This document shows, piece after piece, positions 25,040-36,417 of a stretch of DNA of 64,000 bases (position 1 is the stretch's first letter; every line of letters begins with the position of its first letter). Location: NCBI GenBank assembly GCA_012845835.1, contig JABAKD010000025.1:2515153-2579152 (forward strand). Direction: 5' to 3'. The stretch comes from Undaria pinnatifida. Taxonomy: Eukaryota; Sar; Phaeophyceae; Laminariales; Alariaceae. Below the pieces are notes generated by a model that was not told the origin of the DNA, searched no databases, and was given only the letters and a program-made list of their open reading frames with translations. The translations under genes and the position numbers were made by a program.

Positions 25040-25215
25040 CCCTGTTGACCCTGGTACCTGGCTGGCATTAAGGGGGGTCGACGGCCTACATCCTTCATGA
25101 GGGTATGCACACCCAGCAACACTCGCGATGGGAACATCACACACAGCGTGCAAAGATTAATTTCTCTCGACGAAATCCTCGATCTCACAGCTGTACGAGT
25201 GTATTCGTTAATTTC
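25040..25215 (+). repeat. Dispersed repeat R1, copy 2
   Basis: Starts CACCCTGTTGACCCTGGTAC, has ACCTACATCC-like and CACACACAGCGTGCAAAGAT segments, and ends GATCTCACAGCTG. Confidence 0.85.
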
Positions 25216-25502
25216 AATATAAAAATACGGCCCTTCGAACAAATATCGCTGCCCATTATCGACGAGCGGTAGAACGCAAACGTTTAACGCCGAGCTACGT
25301 GTCTATGGAAAGAGCTCGAAAAGTTCTTCGAAAAACGCCATGTTCGTTGTGTGAGCCCTCCAACTTGGAGAAAATCAGCTCTGAAATTCATCCCAGAGGG
25401 TGTGTGTGCTACACACTACACACGCCATATATAAGGTACCATTATGTGGTGCGGTATGCTTGTGAAAAGGGTGCAAAATCAGCCGTCAACTAAATGAGGG
25501 TA

Positions 25503-25722
<220 letters not shown>

Positions 25723-26276
25723 TAGGAATCGCCCGCAAAAAAAAGTCATCACATCTTAGCACGTCGCGGGTAGGGTTACTTGGTAGTGGGTAGGGTTATA
25801 CGCAAGTTATGGTGGCGATGCATATGCTACTATATACCTGGTATCTGGTAAGGTGTACTTACGTTTGCCATGGTTTACCTGAATCAAATTATACTTGTCT
25901 ATAGTTATCTGCAATGGCACGTATTTACCTACGCGTACCTATCATCATTAATCATGAAAAAGGTACGATCATTATTGGTTATTATGAAAAAGGTATAACA
26001 CGAGCTGTCAGATATGATACACTAAAAGCGGCGGTCGTCGGTAGGCAGAAAATATCAAAAGGTCGCTTTGATGGACCAACGCCCAAACGGGTAGAGTGGA
26101 CCGCAACTGGACCAAGTCCGGCGGAAAGACTGTTTTCTCGTACTTCGTATAATAGCATTGGGTTTCGTTAGGGGGTGAGCTCGCCCAAGTCCCAAACTAC
26201 CCAGACAGATGACTTGGCGGGGGGCTATCTCCACCGCACCTGATCCCCAGGGATCACGTCGGGTCGAAATACTTAC

Positions 26277-26474
26277 GTGTCCATAGACCCACTCCGTCTT
26301 GCGCCGCTGTGGTCGCAGCGGTCGGCGGTAGTGACAACTTGCGCCGCCATTGTCACAGAAACCGCAGCGCACGCCAGCTGGTAATCGGAATATTTCGTTT
26401 CTCCAGGCGTGAGTAGTGAGACGTATGCACCGGCCTGGACCTGGGACATCGTAGACTGTCTCCCGATTTCACTT
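26277..26474 (-). CDS. Possible internal exon, unknown product
   Basis: A minus-strand frame lies between an acceptor ending CATCTAG and the strong donor GACAC/GTAAGT. It reads SEIGRQSTMSQVQAGAYVSL, then TPGETKYSDYQLACAAVSV and an Ala/Val-rich stretch ending DHSGARRSGSMD. I do not recognise it, and no partner exon with matching phase was found. Confidence 0.35.
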
Positions 26475-26489
26475 CTAGATGTTTCTGGT

Positions 26490-26650
26490 GGAGGCATGAA
26501 TTGCGTCAGCTGTGATATATGCGTGTACCACCTTGGGTTGTGTGTTTTTCCCTGGGGTATTCCTCAGCTCCAGAGTGACTGGAGCCTGTCCTGTGACCAC
26601 AGACTTGATTATGCGGGTTAATGTGAGAACAACAACAACAACAGTGCGGG
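26490..26650 (+). repeat. Dispersed repeat R4 (3 copies in window)
   Basis: GGTATTCCTCAGCTCCAGAG, TGGAGCCTGTCCTGTGACCA and TGATTATGCGGGTTA followed by ACAACAACA. Related copies are at 640-800 (minus) and 33640-33770 (plus). Confidence 0.7.
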
Positions 26651-26789
26651 ATTGCGAACGAAATTGAGTTAAATTGACACACATTATTGATGTGTTTGCG
26701 TGGAAGACTTTTAAGCGCGGTGAGTTTAACCCCTTTAGAACTGCACCCATGCGTTTTTGGCAGTTCTAGCTTTGATTCTTTTTTGGCAG

Positions 26790-26995
26790 GGGTGAACGGG
26801 TTTAGCTTTGTTTTGAAGCATCTGCCGGAGGATAAAACAAACGAAAAGAAAAACCCGTGTTGGCGTACGGTAGTTGAGGCTGGTTTTGTCGGAAAGCCAA
26901 TATGTAATGAAGACCTAAACCTGCCCAAGCACCGTTGGAAAGACTTGCAGCTCTTAGAGATCCCTCAGAGCGCTATCTGTTTGCTGGTGTGTTGA
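26790..26995 (+). CDS. Possible terminal exon, unknown product
   Basis: An acceptor with a good pyrimidine tract (TTCTTTTTTGGCAG) opens 67 codons to TGA at 26993. The sequence is VNGFSFVLKHLPEDKTNEKK, NPCWRTVVEAGFVGKPICNE, DLNLPKHRWKDLQLLEIPQS, AICLLVC. Composition and hydrophobic pattern are protein-like. I do not recognise the family and no upstream exon was identified. Confidence 0.4.
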
Positions 26996-27164
26996 TGCAA
27001 CATATATAAGGGGTTCATCCATGCAACACAAGTACGAGACACCTCCCTAACAATGAAGCAAGTCGCTCGAAAGCAACTTCTCACATACAATAAAAATGAA
27101 AAACCAAGGGTGTGATAGGTATGGTACGTACCGAGGCGTACCGGCGGTATATACCGCCGGTATT

Positions 27165-27600
27165 CCCGGTACCGGACACTTCGGTAAGTTCGGTACGGCG
27201 TCAATACCGGTACCTGAAACTTCGGTAAGTTCGGTACGACATCAATGCCGGAACCGGAAACTTCGGTAAGTTCGGTTCGACATCAATGCCGGTACCGGCG
27301 GTGCCGGTACAGACTTTCGTACCGGTACCGGACACTTCGGGTAAGTTCGGTACGACGTCAATACCGGTACCGGACATTTCGGTGAGTTCGGTACGCTATC
27401 TATACCGGTACCGGAAACTTCGGTAAGTTCAGTACATCAATACCGGTACCGGACAGTTCGGTAAGTTCGGTACGACATCAACACCGGTACCGGACATTTC
27501 GGTAAGTTCGGTAGGACATCAATACCGGTACCGGACACTTCGGTAAGATCGGCACAACAACAACCCGGCACCGGACACTTCGGTACGTTCGGCACAATAT
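27165..27600. repeat. GGTACC-rich tandem array, left block
   Basis: About nine units of 45-50 bp: ACCGGTACCGGACACTTCGG then TAAGTTCGGTACGACATCAA. The units differ by a few bases and the array ends abruptly at 27.6 kb. Confidence 0.95.
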
Positions 27601-27817
27601 CAACCCGATTCCACAACATTGTAACGTCATCCCTTGGAGCTTTGGCTCCAGGCAGCACTCCAAGCCACACACACCCCGGTCCCCAAGCATCTTCCAGTAC
27701 GCTCGGTATACCGAGACTCTGAGCACGCATGAGCAAGGGTGCAACTCGCCAAAATAAGGTGGCCTCCAGCAGTGATGCCACCGCTTCTGGTGGCGGGTCA
27801 TCTTTAAAGTTTGCCAG

Positions 27818-28129
27818 CTCCCACACACACCAGCGCCGGCGGCAGAAGTTATTGACGTGGACGCGGAAAATAAAGCCGTGCCGGCGATTTTGCCTGCTCC
27901 TGTGTACAACTCGCTCACTGGAGACGTGTACGAGATGCCGGCGGAGACGATCAAAGCTTTCGATGGTTTTCACTGCCGGCCGGTTTTCGGAGGGAAGGGA
28001 CGCGTGAAGCCTCGTTTATGTACTCGATTGGCGTGTACGTCGAAACGATCGACGAGAAGACGGCGCCCTGCTGATAATCCAAAGGGTACCCTACCTTCTG
28101 AAAAGCATATCAAGACAAATATCAAATAA
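27818..28129 (+). CDS. Possible terminal exon between two repeat arrays
   Basis: An acceptor AAAGTTTGCCAG opens 103 codons to TAA at 28127. The protein reads LPHTPAPAAEVIDVDAENKA, VPAILPAPVYNSLTGDVYEM, PAETIKAFDGFHCRPVFGGK, then a basic tail rich in Arg/Lys. An AATAAAAAAT string follows the stop. The minus-strand frame over 27437-27973 is also long, so the strand call is uncertain. The unit is bracketed by near-identical tandem arrays and I do not recognise the family. Confidence 0.4.
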   Translation, partial: LPHTPAPAAEVIDVDAENKAVPAILPAPVYNSLTGDVYEMPAETIKAFDGFHCRPVFGGKGRVKPRLCTRLACTSKRSTRRRRPADNPKGTLPSEKHIKTNIK

Positions 28130-28309
28130 AAAATATATATTGAAAATATAAGAACCAATTATAATTCACTTCAATTTTATAGCTTAGCGGGTACCCCCAG
28201 CCAATACCGGATTTGCTCTGTACATGTACCATGTACCGCCAGTTTATGTCCAGTTTATGTACCTACGCACAATCTTGCCCGCTATATATACCGCCCGTAC
28301 TGCCGGTAT

Positions 28310-28905
28310 ATGTATTCAAGTGTGTGCCGGTACCAGTACCGGTACCGGTACATACTTTCGTACCGGTACCGGACGCTTCGGTAAGTCCGGTACGATCAGG
28401 AAACTTCGGTAAGCTCGGTACGACGCCAATACCGGCACCTGAAACTTCGGTAAGTTCGGTACGACATCAATACCGGTACCGGAAACTTCGGTAAGCTCGG
28501 TACGACATCAATACCGGTACCAGAAGCTTCGGTAAGTTCGGTATGACATCAATACCGGTACCGGCGGTACCGGTACATACTTTCGTACCGGTGCCGGACA
28601 CTTCGGTAAGTTCGGTACACCTCCAATACCGGTACCGGACACTTCGGTAAGTTCGGTACGACGTCAATACCGGTAACGGACACTTCGGTAAGTTCGGTGC
28701 GACGTCAATACCGGTACCGGACATTTCGGTATGTTCGGTGCGGTACTGGTACATATTTTCGTACCGGTGCCGGACACTTCAGTAAGTTCGGTACACCTCC
28801 ATACCGGTACCGGACACTTCGCTAAGTTCGGTGCGACGTCAATGCCGGTACCGGACACTTCGTTAAGTTCGGTGCGACATTCATACCGGTACCGAGAATG
28901 CCGGT
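28310..28905. repeat. GGTACC-rich tandem array, right block
   Basis: The same unit as the array at 27.17-27.60 kb, in the same orientation, with about 12 units. Unit order is broken in places by a GCGGTACCGGTACATACTTT insertion. Confidence 0.95.
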
Positions 28906-28924
28906 ACCGTACCGAACACATCCT

Positions 28925-28985
28925 TGAAAAATACACTCCAGCGGTGAGATCGAAGATTTCGTCGAAACTCATCTGACATATTGTG
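28925..28985 (-). repeat. R1 fragment (inverted)
   Basis: Matches the terminal part of R1 on minus (GATCGAAGATTTCGTCGAAA). Confidence 0.7.
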
Positions 28986-29029
28986 ACAACTTATCACATA
29001 TACACCGTCCGTCGTAGCTCCAATTCATT

Positions 29030-29700
29030 TCCGCCCACCCCCCCCGCTCCCCCCCCGTTTTTTTTTGTTTTTTTCCCGCCCTTTTGTTCAAACGCCCCAC
29101 CTACAATCGAAATTGGCCAGAGTTATAAAACACTTCTACGCAATTGATATCACGTCGTTATCTTTCTAGCTATCCATGACGCAGCTTTCATTCATTCCCC
29201 CCCCCCCCCCCCCCCCCGACGCCCCCTCCTTCCCCACCACCCGCACGATCGCCTAGACCTAGCACCACGCGTATAGCAAGCCCCTACATATATGCGTAAT
29301 ACGCGCGATTGGAGTATCACACACAAGCTTACAAAAACGAGTTTCGACCAAATCGTCGATCTCACAGCTGGAGTGTATATTTGTATTAAATGTGACCTAA
29401 ACCTCTTTAAAACCCTCCTCCCCCCACCCCCCCCGCCGAACACCCCCCCCCCCTCCCGCCTTTTGTTTTTTTTCCCGCTCCCTCTTGCTCAAACGCCCCA
29501 CCCAGCATCGAAATCTGCCAGAGTAATAAACACTTCTACGCACTTGATATCACCTCATTATCTTTCTAGAGCCATCCATGCCGCTTTTGCAATTCACCCC
29601 CCCCCCCCCTCCCCCCAACGCCCCCTCCTTCCCCACCACCCGCACCATCGCCTAGACCTAGCACCACGCGTATAGTAAACCCCTACATCTATGCGACCTA
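29030..29700. repeat. Tandem duplication (about 430 bp) with C-runs, including an R1 piece
   Basis: Two blocks share CAAACGCCCCACC, CTTCTACGCA-TTGATATCA, CGCCCCCTCCTTCCCCACCA and TCGCCTAGACCTAGCACCAC. The copies start near 29085 and 29490. An R1 piece (29280-29400) lies between them. C-runs at 29198-29217 and around 29420-29450. Confidence 0.85.
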
Positions 29701-29795
29701 AAGATGTTTAAATAACCCTTTCGCCCCCCCCCCTCCCCCGCCCTCCCCCCCTCCCCCACCCCCTCGAACGCTCCGCCCTCTCTTCAGTGGGTGTA

Positions 29796-30095
29796 CGACT
29801 TACAGGATATACATGATAAACTGGTGCATTCTTTCCAAAACCGTCAGATTTATCCCCTTAAAGGATTTATAGTTTCCACGCACAGATTGAGCTGCCCCGC
29901 CCGTTACCCCCCCCCCCCCCCCCGGCTCCCTCTTGATCAAACCCAGGCCCCCACGTCCTTAAAAACTTCGCCCTCCCCTCACCGGTTACTCGACTTACAG
30001 GATTTACTTGATAAACTGATGCATTTCCTTCCACAGCTGTCAGATTTTGTCCCCCTCAAAAACGGGTTTTATAGTTTCCGCGCACAGACTGACTA
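29796..30095. repeat. Tandem duplication of about 200 bp
   Basis: CGACTTACAGGATATACATG ... TTTATAGTTTCCACGCACAG occurs at 29796 and again, diverged, from 29991 to 30090. The second copy runs directly into R1 copy 5. Confidence 0.85.
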
Positions 30096-30268
30096 ACATC
30101 ACCCTGTTGACCCTGACAGCTACACTGTAGTTGCAAGGGGAGTCGCCGACCTACATCCTTAATGAGGACACACAACCCGTAATACGCGCGATCGGAGTAT
30201 CACACACAGCTTGCAAAGATGAGTTTCGACGAAATCTTCGATCTCACAGCTGGAGTGTATTTTCATTT
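30020..30268 (+). repeat. Dispersed repeat R1, copy 5 (longest)
   Basis: Includes AACGGGTTTTATAGTTTCCG, CATCACCCTGTTGACCCTGA, GGGGAGTCGCCGACCTACAT, GATCGGAGTATCACACACAG and CTTCGATCTCACAGCTGGAG, followed by an AT-rich tail. Confidence 0.85.
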
Positions 30269-30576
30269 TTTATAATATACACCGCCCGTCGAGTCGTCCA
30301 TGGATGCAGTACGACGCGAAGCATCGTCCGAACACCCGTGATGTCATCGAATCAATTTCGGGAATCAATGCCAAAACAGGACACTGATTGAGAAACGGGA
30401 AGCCTGGTTCAGCGTGGATTTATTATTTGACAAAGGGTATGTTCTTCATAAACTTCAGCATAACAGCTCCCGGATTTCTTACATTATGCATGTAAAGACC
30501 AGCCTGACTTTCTTATTCTTGTTCTTACCCAGTTTATAATTAGTTTAGGTATCGTGTACTTGTACTACGGCTGCGT

Positions 30577-31395
30577 TCACTTCTCGCCTTTCATGATGAC
30601 AGCAGCAGGGACGGCGTTAAGCCCGAACGCTCCAGGCCCTGCCCCCACCGACGAAGCCTCCCCTCCGTCGTCCATCTCCCAAAGAGGTCCCAACGTCTCT
30701 GGCTTGAGCGACGCGTATACAGCTTCCAAGGCCCGAACTTCCGACCCCCCCCTCGCTTCTCTAGGAGACCCCCCCCTCTCTTCTCTAGGAGACCCCCCCC
30801 TCTCTTCTCTAGGAGACCCCCCCCTCTCTTCTCTAGGAGACCCCCCCCTCTCTTCTCTAGGAGACCGGGGTAGTTCAGGCACCCTCGATGTTGGTGTCGC
30901 TGGAGCCTCATCGCGGTTGTATGATACAAGCCACGGGAGGAGCAGTCGCCAAGCTGAGCAAAGGGTAGGGTTAGAGCTGTCGAAGAGGTAGGCATTTGGT
31001 TGCACCTTGAGTTCTAGCTCGACCCAAAGCTGTGCTGTGATGGTAGGCTGGGGAGCTGCTGTAGTTCTAAGAGGGATGCGTGATGGAGGTCGGTAGTCGC
31101 GCCGCACAGACAGGGTGCGGATGAGTGCGGCCTCCTGGTCGCTCCCAGTTGCAGCTGTAACAGCGTGCAGAGGCTTTAGATCGGAACATGAGACCACTCC
31201 TATCGCACCTGTCGGTGTGTATCCTGCGATCTCGATGGAGGCTACCGATAGCAAACAAGCTTGTTTCCAAGAAGAGTCCACGCGGAATGCCGTAGCTTCT
31301 GAGCCAAGGACGCAAGGCACGTGAAACTTGACGGTGTAAATACCAGATTGTGCCCCTCTGCCACCCGCCATACCGATGTACACCCACTCCTCCCC
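30577..31395 (-). CDS. Terminal exon of unidentified protein with SPREERGG repeats
   Basis: An acceptor CCTCGTCTCAG opens 272 codons to TGA. The first part looks like a folded, mainly beta domain: GEEWVYIGMAGGRGAQSGIY, TVKFHVPCVLGSEATAFRVD, and later TITAQLWVELELKVQPNAYL. The C-terminal part contains five near-perfect 9-residue repeats (SPREERGGS, 27-bp units at 30745-30870) and a low-complexity end. It is the longest clean frame outside the SNF2 and plastid genes. No family recognised. Upstream exon(s) should lie beyond 31.4 kb, close to or interleaved with the plus-strand gene at 31722. Confidence 0.6.
   Translation of the reverse strand, partial: GEEWVYIGMAGGRGAQSGIYTVKFHVPCVLGSEATAFRVDSSWKQACLLSVASIEIAGYTPTGAIGVVSCSDLKPLHAVTAATGSDQEAALIRTLSVRRDYRPPSRIPLRTTAAPQPTITAQLWVELELKVQPNAYLFDSSNPTLCSAWRLLLPWLVSYNRDEAPATPTSRVPELPRSPREERGGSPREERGGSPREERGGSPREERGGSPREARGGSEVRALEAVYASLKPETLGPLWEMDDGGEASSVGAGPGAFGLNAVPAAVIMKGEK
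30745..30870 (-). repeat. 27-bp coding tandem repeat (about 5 copies)
   Basis: The plus strand shows TCTTCTCTAGGAGACCCCCC repeated every 27 bp with almost no divergence, in frame within the exon at 30577-31395. Confidence 0.95.
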
Positions 31396-31721
31396 CTGAG
31401 ACGAGGAACACCCACACCGTACTCTGACACCAACTTTGCGTGCTCTGTACGTCGCGTTCTGCCATGGTTCAACCCCGGTTCACCCACTTTATTGTTGCGA
31501 ACAACTATGATGGAAACCCTGATAGGAAACAGGGGATATAGTAGTAACTTCCCCGGGGTTTCAAATCCACGGCAGTATATGTACGGATAGTTGTTTTTGC
31601 ACGCGCGATGGCATGGAACAGACAACGGCAGTCCAGCACATCAAAAACACCGCGTATCATCGTATACATCACATTTTGTTCGCACCTACAAAGACACCGG
31701 CAAAGCACACTCGAGTGAAGC

Positions 31722-32161
31722 ATGGGTGAGCCACTGATCAGCAGCGTCATCTGCGGGGCGGTAGCACTGGGCATGATGTGGTGGAACTGGCAAATGATGG
31801 AGGGGCAGAGGCGTAGAGGCCGCAAGGTCGCGACCGAAGCAGCCGAAGCAGGACGAGCGCGCGCGAAAATTCGAGCAGAAGTGGAAGAAGAAGAAGCAAC
31901 GCGAGTCACCACCACCACAACTCTCGCAGCCGCACCAGCGAAAGTACCGGGGGAAGGGTTCGACAAGCTTCCTCGCACCGTCTCGTCGCCATGCCTCGTA
32001 AAGCTGTGGCCGCTGCTCGAAAGCCCGGAGAACTCTCCCCCCGAGGACGGCGGCCCATCTCCTCTCTTCATCAAAGCTGTGCGGGACCGGTTGGAAACAG
32101 CGCCAATGTCACCGGCAATTTCATCTCCGAGACCCGCCGGAGCTGGCTTCTTCCAAGAGGG
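31722..32161 (+). CDS. First exon of small membrane protein, unknown
   Basis: ATG at 31722 opens MGEPLISSVICGAVALGMMW, one N-terminal hydrophobic segment. A charged helix (RRRGRKVATEAAEAGRARAK, IRAEVEEEEATR) and a Pro-rich tail follow. The frame stops at 32163, but GAGGG/GTGAGTC just before the stop is a near-perfect donor, so I end the exon at 32161 (phase 2). It could be a single-exon protein of 147 residues instead. The antisense ORF of 228 residues over the same region is less protein-like. Confidence 0.55.
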
Positions 32162-33302
32162 GTGAGTCGCGATGCCTTGGCCTAGTGGCACACCTCTTGC
32201 ATGGGAGCATTGTGCCCTAGATCGCGGCAGCGCTATGTCTATCGATTTATGGGTCCGAAACCAAAGTTCGTATCATCTATCTGTGTGGCAAGTAAACTGT
32301 CAACGGCCCATAAGTGAGTAGGTAGAACTTCAATGGGTAGTTGACGTTGCTTTTTTGCAACATGCATACTATGACTATGGTGGTATCTTGTACCAGGTGC
32401 ATTCTAAGCGCACAGGCACATGGCTCATAAATCCGACATCTCCTCGAAGATTCGAGTATAAACCCACCTCTTGTGGACACTAACAACTGCTGTGTATATA
32501 CGAATGCGCTCATCCCCACCGGAGGTACAGCAGTATTACGATACCACGTGGGTCTTGCTGTGGCAGCATGGCCAGTGGTTGTTGTATCGGTGTGCAAAGA
32601 GTTTTGTCTCCCCTTCGGTGAAAATCTGCCCGTTGTTTTTGGTGGTCTCGGTTCCCGCCAACCCGTTTCCAACGGAGATACTCCAACTGATCGTACCGAT
32701 ACTGGATCCTAGACAGTACCCATACAGTACCTATATGTTTAGTCTATTTCTGTACATTTGCTGTACATGCCTCGTGTTTGGCGGCCAACTATATCTGCTG
32801 CTGCTATGTGTCCACCACCACCCCACGTCCGCTCAACAAGTAACCACAAACCCCCGAAGGGTACATCACAACAGCATAAGCCAGGATCGATAATCGATCG
32901 ACCCCGATCATTTCGGTTCTTCCTGCCGTCTGAACTACTGCTGTACTGCTGTACGACTGCTGTAGCAGGGGGGGGGATGGTTGGTTCAGTGTGGATCGCA
33001 GATCGCGCGGCATCGCGCGGCATCATTTCTAGCTTCATCATTTCAAGTTTTTCATTTCCGCGCGATTTCGGTGATGATCGTGAATTTTACTCGCCGTTCA
33101 GCCGTGCATTTTCAGCGTACATGATGTTTTGACCAAAACGTCAAAACGTCTTCCTCATCTCACCATGTCACCCTCTTCCGCACCCCTACTTGGGCGTTAT
33201 ACGTATGACTTTTATAATATGTTCATAATATGTGTATCATGATATGTGATGTGCGAGGGGTCTACGGCATTATGGTGTGTGTTGCATTTTGATCTGTGAT
33301 AG

Positions 33303-33452
33303 GTGATAGCCCGTTCGTTCCACCCATCGACAATCAGCAAACACAGCGTTTATGCTGACACGCTGATTCTTGACCCGAAAGAAATACGAGCTCTATTAAT
33401 AGAGTCTGCGGTCACCGACGACGAGACAGAGATGGATACTGAGAAGTTACCG
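33303..33452 (+). CDS. Probable exon, unknown product
   Basis: An acceptor GATCTGTGATAG is followed by VIARSFHPSTISKHSVYADT, LILDPKEIRALLIESAVTDD, ETEMDTEKLP and then a weak donor CCG/GTTGGT. The frame stays open to a stop at 33588, so it may be terminal. Acidic/hydrophobic composition is clearly protein-like. It is 1.1 kb downstream of the exon at 31722, but the phases do not match directly, so at least one more exon would be needed to join them. Confidence 0.5.
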
Positions 33453-33639
33453 GTTGGTACATCGCACTCCAAGTGTAACGGGGGAAGGGGTACGACAAGC
33501 AGCAGCAGGGCATACTCACACTCGCATTTACGTCATGCACATATTCAACCAGATATTTTTTACACATCCTCCTCGCATCTACCGCCGTAGCATATCATAC
33601 CTGATACCGGTACAAAACGTACCTACCTGTGGGGCTGCA

Positions 33640-33775
33640 TGGTTTGCTTTGTTTTTTCCCCTGGGTTTTTTTTCCATTCCAGAATGACTACGAGAGCGTG
33701 TACTGAGACAACGGACTTGATTATCGGTATGCGAGTTAACGTGAGCACAACAACAACAACAGCAACAAAAATGTT
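33640..33775 (+). repeat. Dispersed repeat R4, copy 3
   Basis: TTTCCATTCCAGAATGACTA ... ACTTGATTATCGGTATGCGA, then ACAACAACAACAACAGC. Confidence 0.65.
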
Positions 33776-33983
33776 GTGATGATAGTGTACGTCGGCAGCT
33801 GCCTTTTACTTTTTCAATGGTATGACATGATGCACGAGCTAAGCGAGTTTCTAGTTTCTGACGAAGGCAAAACATATTTCCAGGCTTAGACTAGTCTCTA
33901 TTTGTATAGTCTAAGCCTATTCTTGCACAGCAGTTACCAGGTTCCAAGTGCTCAATTTCAAGACTTCTACAGACCAATTATTC

Positions 33984-34752
33984 CCAGTCAGATCCGTCAG
34001 TCGAAAACGGCCCCTTTCGACTGAAGCCCGTATCGGGCTTCTACGCAGTCGAAAGAGGGCCTTTTCGCCTTTTTTCGACTCAGAGGGCGGTTCGACTGGC
34101 AGATCCAGTCGCAAAGACGTTAGTCGAAAGATTATGACTGAATCTGCCAGTCGAAACAGTCAGTCGGTCGAAAACGTGCTTTTGAACCCATCGCATAGCT
34201 AGCTCTCCCCCACTTCCGAGCACAAAACACACCCACACGCCCACACACCCGTACCACGTACCACACAGCACTATCATACAACAGCGCCGAACCTGGTTTG
34301 GCTGCTATTATTACTGCGGCTGCTTCTCGCCGCAGGTCAGCGTGGCGTCTTCCTAGCTCCGCCCACCAGAGCGTGTATCACACGATGGCAGCAACGCGCG
34401 GTATCGATGTATTTTTCCCAGTAACGGTTACGTCTGCTGTAGCTGCTGGGGCTCTCGGCTGAGTGCAACGCCATGAATGGACGTAGCTATGGCGGCTTTC
34501 GGCTAAGTCCAACGACACCAACCCGCTTGGACGAGGGTTCGTCTTGCGCGAAGCGCGCGTTGGTCGCGGAGAACGCACGAAACATAGAGCTTCCTAACGA
34601 CTTCCGACTGGCATTCAGACTGTCATTCAGACTAGTACCCCTGTACAACAACCGCCTCCATAAAGAGCACGAGAAATATTTAATCGGCTCGACTGACGAT
34701 AAGGAGGAGGCCCACAATAATCCAGTCGAAAAGGCCCCTACGGAATCCGACG
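33984..34752 (-). mobile_element. CAGTC element copy 2 (inverted relative to copy 1)
   Basis: It starts CAGTCAGATCCGTCAGTCGA and ends with CCCCTACGGAATCCGACG, the inverse of copy 1. The internal segment matches copy 1 in reverse over most of its length, with moderate divergence and indels. Subterminal CAGTCGAAA repeats are again dense. No target duplication could be fixed by eye. Confidence 0.75.
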
Positions 34753-35078
34753 GTATAACAATTGGCCTTATATTCGGGCCCATCTTATCGGAGAGCAGTC
34801 GATCTTCATTTTATCATGTAATAGAATTGAATTCAACTTCCAAGAAAAACACCGGAAGAATACGACGCTGTCTGGTCGTTATCGAGGATCGAGGAACGTT
34901 GTTGTGAATTTGCCAACCGCATATTTGTTCGCAACGAACACCCGTGGGCTACGACCGAGGCGAGCGATGAGCGGTGGTTTCGCGTCCTCTCCGGAACGCC
35001 GCGGCTCAGCGCCTTTTTTTTTTTTTGCGGCAGCGCCTAGAAATACGAGGCTATAGCTCTAGGCATGTCTTGAGTGGG

Positions 35079-35351
35079 CTTGCACACCCCGATCGCCCTA
35101 CATGGGCAGCAGCGACGGAGACATAGCGGTCGAGCTTCTGAATTAAGTCGTGACATTGTTGGTCGTGTAACTTTTGAGGTTTTCGGCGGCCTTGATTTTG
35201 TTCGGGGCGTCCCACACGGTCTATGCTGTGCTAAGGGCCTTCGGAGGTCGCGTTGCGGCTGCTCCGACGCAATGGTGGCTTCTCGCCCCTCACGACGCGG
35301 CACCTGTTCGCGTGGCCGGCTTCTGTTACCTGTGGAATATGCCACGTCTAG
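35079..35351 (+). CDS. Weak candidate exon, membrane-like
   Basis: From about 35179 a frame reads FSAALILFGASHTVYAVLRA, FGGRVAAAPTQWWLLAPHDA, then VRVAGFCYLWNMPRL before CTAG/GTGCAC. It is hydrophobic and codon-like, but the acceptor is poor and a competing minus-strand frame of 124 residues overlaps. Start position is uncertain. Confidence 0.22.
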
Positions 35352-36130
35352 GTGCACAATCTCCTCACCTTGAAATTCAATTTTCGACAAAATTCGATTG
35401 AACATATTCAAAAGACTTGTTAAGCTTAATTTTTCGTCAAAATTGCAAAAATGCCTGCTCTGATATTCAGTTTTTGGCCCATCAGATGCAAATTTAGTTC
35501 AATTTTAGAACAAACATCGAATTACATGCGGTTTTCATGTTCTTCGATAATATGGGCCCTTTCCTTAGTCCAGAGTCGCGTGCCCGATTTTTTATGCGTG
35601 CGTGGTGCGTGCCGCCCCACCCGACGACCCTATAACTTAACACGCACGCGTGAAAAACGGTCACGCGAGTAAGTCTGGTAGCGAGCCCCTTTTTTTTCGG
35701 TGCCTTCGGAGGCCACCCTCGGCAAGACTCTAGCCTCAGCTTGTAATTGCCGACGAGGATTTTTTTTTTCTCCGAAACCATTCCTGGTGAACTGTTGTTA
35801 CTTGTGTTTCTCTCTTTCCTTTTTCTCCTTTTTATGGTTTTCGACCCTGATCTTCTGCGCACATCGCAAAGCGAAAGCACAAACCCAGTTGCTATCGTAG
35901 CCACAGCAGTGTTGACGTACCGCAAGCACAGCAGAACAGCCTGCGACCAGCCCTGCACTGAGCAACAAACGAAGTGCACACGGAAGTACGTTCGTATCGA
36001 CGAGACAGCAGAACACAACACCGCAGGGCAGCAGGCAACATGTTTACGTTTTGACATTTCACGAGAGCCGACATGTACTTCCGCAGTAGTACGAGTACTC
36101 TGTGTGCCCTTTTTTGCTCTGTTGTTTGGG

Positions 36131-36417
36131 TTAAATGCGTAGAAATATAGCCGCCACCACAGACCACCAACGAATTTTATGGATTTTTTTCAAGTACCGC
36201 TGACACTCAGCCCGATGACGGACGGGACCGCCGTCTAGATGTAATGCAAGGTATACTGTTTTCGTATGGAACATAAGGTTTGACGTGTGACTGACGTGAC
36301 CTGATAACACAGCCGTCTCCTTTGCTGCCAATTCAGCGACACACATGTTCCACGCTGCTGGGTGTGTCTGCTTTTTGTACCCATCGACACCTAGCTCACC
36401 CTTTCCATGTCGATTCG
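36131..36417 (-). CDS. Weak candidate ORF, unknown
   Basis: ATG at 36417 gives MTNRHGKGELGVDGYKKQTH, PAAWNMCVAELAAKETAVLS, then VYLALHLDGGPVRHRAECQR and YLKKIHKIRWW. Charged and helical, it looks more like protein than its surroundings, possibly a transposon remnant. No diagnostic motif. Confidence 0.25.

Noticed and set aside
27165-28905. CRISPR-like array
   Set aside because: The repeats are contiguous without unique spacers of constant length, and the context is a eukaryotic genome.
32165-32230. tRNA-like TTGGCCTAGTGGCACACC after the 31.7-kb exon
   Set aside because: Has an A-box look, but no B box or T-arm follows at the right distance.
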